The notes beneath the pieces were generated by a model. That model saw only the letters and a list, made by a program, of their open reading frames with translations, searched no databases and was not told where the DNA came from. The translations under genes and the position numbers were made by a program. 17,033 nt of DNA from Acanthaster planci. Taxonomy: Eukaryota > Echinodermata > Asteroidea > Valvatida > Acanthasteridae. The stretch lies in contig NW_019091491.1 in assembly GCF_001949145.1 (NCBI RefSeq), forward strand, positions 851,604-868,636. Direction: 5' to 3'. Below, in pieces: positions 8,967-17,033 of this stretch; position 1 is the stretch's first letter; each line of letters starts with the position of its first letter.

Positions 8967-10331
8967 ACATGTAATGTCACCCAAGGTTAGGCCTATATCT
9001 GTTGCTTACTATACTCGCAAGGCTTACACGTGAACAGGAAGGAGCGCTTGTCACTATATAGGGTTGCAAACAAGTATAGGCTGCCGTGTAACAGTAGCGT
9101 AATACCCCCACTTCAATCATGCAAAAACTAGTGTACACAAAGGTTTCTCAGGTATTGAAGATACAAGAAATAAAGCTCCTTTCTTAATCCTTCATCTTCT
9201 TTTCAACATTTAGTGGGTTAAGAAATGACTTTTGAAGATATTTCCATGCAAGAAATGAGCGATTAACCCTAAAAAAAAACCAGTAGATCGTGATATCGAA
9301 TTCCATCCAGGAAAATAATATTGAGGCCTCGGTATAAGGTCAGTTGCAATATTAGAACCATGTCTATAGGGTCCTGCTTATCAGCACAAGTTGGCAGTCC
9401 TGTTGGTAGCTTCCATCATTTTTGTTTGCAAACCGTCAAGTCCACGAGCCAAACTGTTCTAATCACAGCTAATGTAACAGCATGTCCCAAGACTTCACAT
9501 AGCCCAAATGGATTAAATCGGTTCGTGCTGTACTTCGGTGATGGTTCGTCTGGAGATTGTGTCCTCAAACACGTACCGATGGTTTGCAATCGCAGAAAAA
9601 AATACCACAGGGTGTGTCAAAAAAAGGTAAACACTCAGAAAAAATACCATAGAATCAAGTTTCAAAAATGTGGTTGCACCCGTTGGTGAAGGGTGTGGTT
9701 CTGCTTTGATTGATGTCAGGTTCGTGGTTAACAGTTCATGGACACCTCAATGAACAGCGAAAGTTTGAATTTTAGAAAATAAAAGTTTGTTGTGCATGGG
9801 TCTGTGAGGGTTAAAATCTGTTGCATTGAAAGAAAAGTTTAAAAGGAGTTTTACTTGCACACATAAATTTTGAAAAAAAAAATACAATTATCTCTTTTCT
9901 GAGAGTACCAAGCTTGTCAACGGTTTGGATTACATCGGCGGATGACACATTATTCGGGTGTTCTGGGGGGTCTTTACTGGGAAAACAAAAGTAAGAAACT
10001 AATTTCTCAGATATCAATAAATTAGTTTGTTCATGATGCAGTGTCTATTCAAATTGTTCAGCGCAGCATGCAGTAGTGTTTGTGTTCCTTTATTTGCAGC
10101 ATTCCAAATGCCGATTTGGTGCTTCCAACCCCGACCATTCAGGTGTTTGGACAACCGGGTTTCTAGGGAGTTGTTTTCCTACAGTGTCGGAGCATTGGAG
10201 TGATTAGACATGGAGTGTGTGGGTTCTTTTTATAATCACAAAGTGAGGAAATCGAGAACAAGACCTGTTCTTGCAGATTGCGTGATTTTTTGTGCTTGTT
10301 TACTCTCGCATCCCATGCAAACTGAGGAGTT
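8967..10331. other. Intergenic stretch, upstream flank of the GT92 gene, nothing recognised
   Basis: In the GT92 frame a TAA stop lies about 40 bp above 8966, so the coding region probably begins below it. The plus-strand open frame 9321-9689 shows no domain. Two short similar copies of CAGAAAAAAATACCA occur near 9592 and 9637. No clear TATA or other promoter signal is visible. Confidence 0.45.
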
Positions 10332-10700
10332 GTGCATCTGAGGAGTTTTTGCCGAGTGAACAGCNTTAATTGTTTTGTGCACAATTTAGGCATGGGTGGC
10401 GCTATGATGATTTGTGGTCGGCACATTCCTCACAAGGTTGGGTCTCCACACAGTTCGAATTCGAGACTCGAACTGTTTGTGATGTACGGAGCTCTGGAAG
10501 TGCCATTCTACATATAGAGATCCTGACATATTTTATCTCTGGACGACGACATAATTATTACAGGCAGTATGGGGACATCATGAGATGTCCCCATATGTAT
10601 GATGCCTTCATCCTGAGACAAAATAAGTCCGGAGCTCTGTATCTACCCTTCGATGCATGCGATGATAGACAGGTTCAAGAGACGTCGAAAATTAAAAAAG
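10332..10700 (+). mobile_element. Tc1/mariner-like transposase remnant (C-terminal half)
   Basis: Two overlapping plus frames together resemble the second half of a Tc1/mariner DDE transposase. GMGGAMMICGRHIP (about 10391-10432) stands where GGGSVMVWGGIS-like sequence is expected. YIEILTYF (about 10509-10535, after a frame change) matches the YIDEIL region. RQYGDIMRCPH (about 10562-10595) matches QDNARPH with its catalytic Asp. LYLPFDACDDRQVQE (about 10640-10683) matches LPWPACSPDLNPIE with the third acidic residue. No N-terminal DNA-binding domain and no terminal repeats were found. It is decayed and includes an ambiguous base at 10365. The assignment is by motif alignment from memory and is moderate. 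Confidence 0.55.
10568..10595. repeat. Perfect 12-bp inverted repeat with 4-base spacer
   Basis: TATGGGGACATC (10568-10579), spacer ATGA, then GATGTCCCCATA (10584-10595). It lies on the codons of the second catalytic block of the transposase remnant, so it may simply have drifted from that sequence. The four-base loop is too small for a typical microRNA precursor. Confidence 0.7.
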
Positions 10701-10711
10701 GAGCAGGATGA

Positions 10712-12103
10712 ACTGCTCCTTCGCAGCGTAAACTCATTCTAAGACCCAGAAGGGTTTATAATTCGCCATACACCAAATAAAGTAATTTAAGGCGGCAATA
10801 AACAGTCTACAAAGCTTAAAGTACCAGTACTTGAATATGTAGGCCCTAGGCGTAATTAGATGAAAATGTAGGCCTATTACAGTAAGGCCTACGATATAGG
10901 TAGGCCTAGGCCTCTTTTTTGTCTGTGTTTTATTACTCATTACTTAAATATATTGGATGGTTTATATTGGGAAAGTCGATGGACAAATTTCTTCTGTTGA
11001 AGTCTTTTCTACCTCTTCCCACTTTTCCTCAAAATTCAGCCTCAGACTAGCACATAGCAAGATCATTTGTGAAATCCCTTGTATAACCTTGCATATAAGG
11101 TCCTGTAGGAAATGCTAGGAAAAGCAGGAATTCCTGTTTGTGAAAACGGTTATAGTTTTGAATCTCATGTAGTAGCATGCCGCTTCGTTAAAAAAAAAAA
11201 CATCTCACTGCTTGACTTTGGGCGTTTTTCCGTGTGCCGTTTTTGTTAATTATCCAGTTCAAAGTGCTCCCGTTTATTGCGTCACTCATGTACACGTCAA
11301 TGGACACTCTCCAGAACGTACGCAAAAATCTTGGACCCCGACTCCATGACCAAAGATGCGTCTGAGGGTTAACGCCTTAAAAATTGTTTTTCTATGAAAG
11401 AGTGTATCTTTTATAGTTTATAGGGCTTTTTATTTTGTATATGTCCTCATCTTACCAAAAATAACAGTAAAAGTAAACCAAAAACGCACAGGGAACAAAC
11501 TGCCGACTATCTCCCCAATTTAACCAAATTTCTCTTCAGAAAGCCGCTTCCTTAGCCTTCATGTTGTATATACCGTGCGCACGTATTGTATTGGAGGGCT
11601 CGTAAAAACAAAACGAATAGATTGCATTGTTGTAAGTAGAGATGTCACATGCGGGTAGGTTTGGACGCACCAGTTATCTTAATGGGGGTTGAGTACTTGC
11701 TTTAGTAATTGTGACGGGATATGCCATTCGCCATTATGATACCTATATACCAAAAAGACTCGAACACGAGTGTTTTATAATTACAACACGTTTTGAAGGA
11801 CAGCACTTACGTGTTTACTTTTAATTAATCAAGTCAGTTCGCCAGGCTATTTCTGGTTTAGCACTCTGCTACCAACAAGTTTAATGAATATCGCTCTGCC
11901 CTAATTGAGTCCCTGCGTATGTGTGCATCGAAAGGTAAACTCTCCATTTAAGACGCCCTCACGCTGTGCCACCCACACTGACGATACACGCTGTGTGCAC
12001 TCCTTGGTACATCAGTTTTTGTCCACAGAGTCTGTTGTCTTTCTTGTTGCTGTTCTGCTGGTCTGTCACACGAGCATGCGGGAATACTCCGCTGCAGTGC
12101 CAG
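10712..12103. other. Intergenic stretch and 3' flank of the SLC16 gene
   Basis: No supported gene. Between 10841 and 10912 there is a cluster of AGGCCT palindromes, including an inverted pair GTAGGCCT / AGGCCTAC. The right end, below 12104, should include the 3' untranslated region of the transporter gene on the minus strand. Confidence 0.5.
11880..11885 (-). promoter_or_regulatory. Candidate polyadenylation signal of the SLC16 gene
   Basis: On the minus strand this reads ATTAAA, about 220 bp past the transporter's stop codon. Canonical AATAAA copies lie further away, at 11429-11434 and 11273-11278. Any of the three could be used; the sequence alone does not decide. Confidence 0.3.
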
Positions 12104-15100
12104 TTAGGCCTCCGTGAAGCCCCGTTTCACTCTTCTGAAAAGAAGTGGCACTAGGGAACTAACCTGGATGGCTCCCAGGATAATAAAAGCAAGGTTATAG
12201 CTCCCACTGTGGTCGACAATCCAGCCTAAATGGTGGAAGAATGGAAGTACACAGTTTAGTATTACAGCACACAGCATGAGTATAGTTTCACTCTTGTGAA
12301 AACTACACAAGGAAACAATTGCTTGAAAGTCTTCTTCTGAGGTTTTCCTGGTGTTTAAGAGAATATTGAACAAGAGAGACCTTTTCTCACCTGGAATAAA
12401 CCCTGAAGAAACCCGAAATATACCAGAGAAGAAACCCATCCAACCGTAGGCACTGGCCATTTTCTCGTAACCAAGGTGTTCCTCTACCATTACGTCAGAG
12501 AGGGCGTAAACTGCGCCAACGGCTGACATGACAACCACACCGCTGACTGACAGTGACCACGTGGCATTTAACCAGGGATCGACGAGGAATAGGACGGCCA
12601 GAAGCAGTGCGGAAACCAGCATAGCGCTGGTACTCGTCACCTTCTCCTTGAACAAGGCCACACTGACAAAGACCGTGCCGAAAAGATGGCCTACTCCAGC
12701 CAGCGTCACCATGGCAGCGGCCATATTCGGGGAAAACCCTTTAGCAACTACGTGAGGCACAAAGTAGATGATCCAAGCCGACTTGGTAATACGAGTGGCA
12801 ACAAAGATGCAAGCTACAATCCAAAAGTTGCCGTTCCTCAAGAGGGAGAGATTAAGATCTTTTCCTGCTCTTAAAACAAGTGGTTTCAGCGACATTGTGG
12901 TGCCACACTTATTTGCCAACCTACTGAGCAGTTTTGATGACTGGCTGTCTGTAAGGGGTTCATATTCGGCCCTAGGATTTCTGTCCATTGCTGCCTCAGG
13001 CAATGGGATGAGGAGAGCCCCACACACGACGAGATGAGCACCAATCGAGCCAACCAGAAGCATGGTGCCCCTCCATCCGTACATGTCGTTAAACAGCTGC
13101 ACGAGAGGCGGCAGACAGACTAGACTGATGGAGACGCCCGTTTTGGTTATACCGGACGCCAGTGCGAAATTCCTGCTGTCGAAATATTCCCCAAGTGAGG
13201 CTCTTGTAAGCACGTTAGTGAGGCAGTAGCCCGTGGCTATGGGGAAAGATAACAAGCAAAGAGGCAAAGGTCACAATTGTTACGTCTTGATCTTAAGTCG
13301 GAGGAAATAATGACTTGGCAACGTTTTAGCTTCATTCGTTCCGTAGGCCTTTATGAATGAAACATAGAGAAAAAAGTTCCAGTGGTTAAAAATCATACCC
13401 AAAGACTATTGTTTCGCCATTTGCGCCATTCGACATCGGCAAAATNTACAAACGAACGTAAAAGCGAACACTAACTCGATTTTGTGAGGGCTGACAAAAT
13501 ATTTGCTCAATGAAGAAAGAATTTCGCTGCAAAAATGTCTTGACCTCAAATGGACTTTGGTCTCCTGCAAGGCCCCTAGGAATAGACAACGAAAGTAAAA
13601 CTGACCACTAGGCCTACACATTTCACTTACAGTTCTTTTGAAATTGCTCACAAGTTTTTGATGCAACCATTTTAGAAGAACGTAATGCTTGATATCAATC
13701 CCATATCCGTTAGCATAGTCAATATCCCGTCCTTAATAACAGCAGCATCATTATAATGTATAAAACACGAATCATACCTAATGGTAGGTTCAGCAGTAAT
13801 GCAACTTGTAAGACGTTGGTGGCTTGAGAAGCGGCTACGAAGCCCATGCTGACCAGTACACCGCCGAGCATGACCGCTTGCCGATGACCGACAGCCGAAC
13901 CGACTGGCCCAGCAAGTGGTGCTGTTTTGGAGACACAGACATTTCAAAGAAGCATTGTTTTGGCTGTATTAGCTATTCATTTTTTGTTTAATAATTGATC
14001 GTTTGGAAATGATATCAGCAACCTAAGAAAGGGGAAAATTAAAGTATTTCGTTGCAAGATTGCACTCTACATTTCTAGATGTAACTTAACAATAGCTGAT
14101 TGCTTATCCCCCCAAAAACAAAAGGCCCCATGGACTTTACCATGAAATTTACTTTCTTTATTTTTTTTTTTAAAGAAATGTACTTTTATACCTTCTCCTG
14201 GTGTAAATTTAGAGGTTAATTTTCCCCAAAGGGAGAATGCATGCTGATTATGCCCCTGTGGTAAACAGATTCTCCTCAATGAAAATTCTACGAAAAGAAT
14301 GTTACATTCCTTAATACAGTTTTCCCTTATGGGGCAAAGCATGAGTCCTATTCGAGGAAGCTATCGTCACGGACCTGTTCATGACATTCCCATAAGTTGT
14401 GCCTTCAACTTAATATTTTCCCCTTTGTACAGGCCTACGTTAACCTAAGTTGATTTTGGCTTTCATGTTTGTACATATGTTTTCTTTCCCGTACATACTT
14501 GGTTCTTCCCTTATGCGAGTAGAGATTCTCTCTGAACAGTTGAGGAGTATGTTATATTCACAAGATTACGATGATTTGGGAAAGCTAGAATTTAGGGGTG
14601 CTTTTGCGAGCATGGACAAAAGCATAGATCATAGTTAGTGCATGTACACATGCAATTAAAACGAGCTGTATGCGCAGACTCAGTAAACCTCATACTGTGA
14701 TGTGCATTGTCCTTACACGAAAGCAAAATGGAAATGAATGTATGGGTGCAATAGCGTAACGTAGGTAGGTGATAAAAAATCAGTTTGTTTGAATTTCGCT
14801 AGTTTTGTTTTGTTTTGCTTTGATTTTGAATTTTTTGCGCAACATTGCGTATAGGTCCTCGCATAAGTCTAATCGATCAGGGTTCAGAACACTTATTATA
14901 TATTATTTTTTTGTCTAGGGTTTAGTCTGACATGTTCCCGAATTCAAATCCCGGAAACAGACACCGTAACACAGCGCACTTACCTAGCACATCGCTGACG
15001 CACTCGATCAGCGCAAAGACGGAGCCGAGCACCCAAGTGTCGGCCCGCAACTCCCCGCCCATTGACACCAACAGAATGCCCAGTGATTTCACTATGATGG

Positions 15101-15173
15101 CCGTCACAAAGAACTGTAAAAACCCGGCAAGTGTGGCAAGAATGCCGAGACGGAGTTGGTAGCGGGCCCTCAT
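12104..15173 (-). CDS. SLC16 (monocarboxylate transporter family) protein, four exons
   Basis: Predicted 12-helix plasma-membrane carrier of the major facilitator superfamily. Coding exons on the minus strand are 15173-14984, 13921-13778, 13236-12391 and 12225-12104, joined in phase 1 at G|CA, G|CC and G|GC, giving 433 residues. Donors are GTAAGT, GTATGA and GTGAGA; acceptors end AAACAG, CCCATAG and CATTTAG. Family marks: APLAGPVGSAVG (64-75), LGEYFDSRNFALASGITKTG before helix 5 (about 126-145), YGWRG (164-168), a polar central loop (about 192-246), and GWIVDHSGSYNLAF before the last helix (394-407). The family's DGGWGW motif is replaced by RYQLRL at helix 1. At helix 8 the Asp/Arg pair used in proton-linked lactate transport aligns with His295 and Thr299, so the substrate cannot be inferred. 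The ATG at 15173 follows TTCCACAG, a possible 5' UTR splice acceptor, with TAA further up in frame. Confidence 0.87.
12226..12390 (-). other. In-frame, stop-free 165-bp intron of the SLC16 gene
   Basis: The donor CCAG|GTGAGA (12391/12390) and acceptor CACCATTTAG|GCTGG (12226/12225) are both strong. The interval is 55 codons long with no stop in the coding frame, so it looks like exon. Its translation interrupts a motif that SLC16 proteins keep continuous: GFIPG should run straight into WIVDHSGSY. Reading through would add 55 residues ahead of the last helix. Confidence 0.85.
13237..13777 (-). other. Intron 2 of the SLC16 gene
   Basis: 541 bp, donor GTATGA and acceptor ATCTTTCCCCATAG. It holds an ambiguous base at 13446. 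Open frames inside it (13386-13666 minus) have no recognisable content. Confidence 0.8.
13922..14983 (-). other. Intron 1 of the SLC16 gene
   Basis: 1062 bp, donor GTAAGT and acceptor ending CTCCAAAACAG. No inserted gene was recognised; the plus-strand frame at 14450-14638 and the minus-strand frame at 14067-14342 look fortuitous. A TTTTG/TTTGC-rich simple stretch lies at about 14803-14830. Confidence 0.8.
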
Positions 15174-16670
15174 CTTGCTGTGGAATCCTTAGTAAATTAT
15201 AATAATTCGCTTATAAGCGGTACCTACAAAGAGCGCTTTGAAAAAAAAATATTATTATCATTGGGTCCCATAAAATGAGTCATGCGTATCATATCTGCCC
15301 ACAGATGGCCGCAATTGAGATATGCGAATATAAAACAGTTGCGAATAAATTAGTTGCGAGTTTCAATCTTGCGTGGGGTTGCAATAAAGTATAAGGCCCG
15401 CTTCAGTAAAACAAGAGGAACCTTTAGATAAGTTGTCCCAGCCTTTTACACCTATATAACACATTTTTCTTTTCATTTACATTCATAATGTTTAATCTCC
15501 AAATTTGTCCAGTAATTTTTTTTTTGCCCTTGCAAGCTTGTAAAATTTCCTCATTTGTCACAGACACACAATGTTGAATGTTAATTCTAATTCAAACTAT
15601 AGGCACACATTTTCGAAGTGGAGCGTTCGATCTCGTCTTGTCTTCCAAGCCGTGTCATTCAACAAGATTTTGAGACAACAAATGCCCCTACGTTGGCAAG
15701 ATTGTTCAACTTCGCCAAACTCCATAGTGACACACATTAAGGAGGCATAGAGGTTGCAAAGATATTTTTCTTTTCTTGCAATTCCTAAACGTCTTTTCCG
15801 TCTCTTTTGGAACACTCCAAAAATGAATTCGTCATTGCCGCCTTTTCATTTGTCAAATGAACTCTGTTTAGTCATTTCTGAATCACTTAACGTCTTCAAT
15901 ATTAAGGACTAATTTGCCGTCAGCGATGACTAAAATAACATGTCATGTTCAAGTTGACAAATATACATTAGCCGCGTGGATGTTGAAAGCCGATGACTAA
16001 CACAGACTTGTACTGGTGTTGGTTTTCAGAAACTGCAGTTAATCAACCTTTTGATGGTAAGCGTTCAATTTACATAAATATGCGCCGGGATGCGCGCGCC
16101 TTCGAAGTTTCTCATCTCACTGGCGTACAGATTTAAATTGTACGGCCTCCACGGACACGGTACGCTCCCTCATTTACCTGTCCCTCACGTGACGTCATGC
16201 AGCGCCTAAGCCTACAGCCTGTAACGGGTTTGTATACGAACATGTATTGGGCATGTAAAAACCATGTAAAAACCATCAAGCAGACCGCTCATCCATGAAG
16301 CTGTATAGAACCATGCAGTAAAAAAAGAGTGGGAAGTGGCTCTGTTGATGCTGATAACAAATCTCACCCCCAGGCTTCTATAAAACTCTCATGCACGGTA
16401 GCAGTCTTCTTGGAATAATCCTGAAAATCCCCGGCCCCCTATTATCAAAACAGTAGCAATAATATCGACCAATTATTCCTTGAACTTTGCTTACACGGGC
16501 CAGTTTCCCCTGCTATTTTCTTTGCCATAGAAACAAGTTCGTTTGAGAACAGTCCGGAAAAACAAACAAACGAAATTCATGGTGGCAGCCTAGCTAGCTC
16601 CACTCCCTTAAACTTAACACGTAGAGGCGACATGTAGGCCTGTGATTGCACCCCTTCCCTATACACACGT
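15174..16670. other. Upstream flank of the SLC16 gene, no supported gene
   Basis: Probably holds the promoter and any 5' untranslated exon of the transporter. The interval 16081-16205 is richer in CpG than its surroundings (GCGCGCGCC near 16093). A short tandem CATGTAAAAAC duplication occurs at about 16252-16275. The minus-strand frame at 15597-15815 has no domain I recognise. Confidence 0.45.
16186..16197. promoter_or_regulatory. Overlapping E-box and CRE (CACGTGACGTCA)
   Basis: A perfect E-box CACGTG (16186-16191) shares two bases with a perfect CRE TGACGTCA (16190-16197). Both are palindromic binding sites, for bHLH-ZIP and for CREB/ATF bZIP factors. The site lies in a CpG-richer patch about 1 kb upstream of the first transporter coding exon. 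A role in that gene's promoter is inference. Confidence 0.35.
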
Positions 16671-17033
16671 TCCCATCATCTCATCCATCTCCAACTCTTC
16701 CTCCCGCCATCTCATCATTTTATCCATCTTCAACTCCGCCTCCCCCATCTTATTATCCTATCCGTCATCCACTCTGACCCCCATCCCATCCTCTCATCCA
16801 TCTCTAACTCTGCGTCCCTTCATCCCATCATCCCACCCATCTCCACCTCTGCCTCCCCCATCTTATTATCCTATCCGTCATCCACTCTGACCCCCATCCC
16901 ATCCTCTCATCCATCTCTAACTCTGCGTCCCTCCATCCCATCATCCCACCCATCTCCACCTCCGCCTCCCCCATTCCATCAGTCCATCCACCTCCGCCTC
17001 CCCCATCCCATCATCCCATCCATCTCCAACTCT
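16671..17033. repeat. Pyrimidine-rich minisatellite with 113-bp higher-order repeat (cut by window end)
   Basis: Units of 36-39 bp follow the pattern CATCCCATCATCCC, CCATCTCCACCTC, TGCCTCCCCC. A set of three different units (36 + 39 + 38 = 113 bp) beginning CATCTTATTATCC at 16746 is repeated almost exactly at 16859, with two substitutions seen. Units outside this pair are less alike. The plus strand is very poor in G, so the minus strand carries many GGGGG/GGAGG runs. The open frame through it (16642-16890) is repeat-derived and probably not a protein. The array continues past 17033. Confidence 0.9.

Noticed and set aside
9321-9689. 122-residue plus-strand protein
   Set aside because: No domain, low-complexity Lys-rich end derived from A runs, and no splice or start context.
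10568-10595. microRNA precursor
   Set aside because: The loop is only four bases and the stem twelve, too short for a normal animal pre-miRNA.
12104-13267. One uninterrupted 387-residue protein on the minus strand
   Set aside because: It starts inside an intron and reads through a 165-bp intron. Splice borders and SLC16 alignment support separate exons 13236-12391 and 12225-12104.
16642-16890. Ser/Pro/Ile-rich protein
   Set aside because: It is a translation of the minisatellite.
16671-17033. CRISPR array
   Set aside because: The units are directly adjacent, diverged tandem repeats without unique spacers, in a eukaryotic setting.

Overview
This window looks like nuclear DNA from a marine invertebrate. 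An invertebrate deuterostome (echinoderm, hemichordate or cephalochordate) is my best guess. The support is indirect: intron-containing genes of animal-type families (SLC16 transporter, GT92 glycosyltransferase), AT-rich intergenic DNA full of decayed transposons, and many scattered AGGCCT/TAGGCCTA palindromes. The species cannot be fixed from sequence alone. Two ambiguous bases (10365 and 13446) mark it as draft-quality assembly.

Layout. Positions 1-135 (minus) hold the edge of a Ty3/gypsy-type pol gene, in its RNase H region. 136-1799 has no recognisable gene, only a diverged 52-bp direct repeat. 1800-1865 is a tRNA-derived SINE head. 2365-3200 (plus) is a decayed LINE reverse transcriptase. 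It abuts a 103-bp hAT-type MITE (3208-3310) whose ends and 8-bp target duplication can still be read. 5110-6335 (plus) is a broken copy of an uncharacterised invertebrate protein family with a Cys/His segment near its N-terminus and a cysteine-rich tail. 7739-8966 (minus) is an otherwise intact single-exon GT92 glycosyltransferase interrupted by one frameshift. 10332-10700 (plus) is the C-terminal half of a decayed Tc1/mariner-like transposase. 12104-15173 (minus) is a complete-looking four-exon SLC16-type (monocarboxylate-transporter family) gene. 15174-16670 is its presumed upstream flank, with an E-box/CRE site near 16186. From 16671 to the window end there is a pyrimidine-rich minisatellite with a 113-bp higher-order period.

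The two gene-like loci with the strongest support are the SLC16 transporter and the GT92 enzyme. Both are membrane proteins on the minus strand, about 3 kb apart. Nothing suggests that they act together. The SLC16 model rests on three introns with good GT/AG borders and consistent phase 1 joins, giving 433 residues. The longest open frame in its 3' half is misleading because it reads through a 165-bp intron that has no stop codon. No new defence, toxin or RNA-guided system is visible. The most unusual items are the stop-free intron, the transporter's missing family motifs, the nested hAT MITE, and the internally deleted cysteine-tail locus that keeps one good intron.
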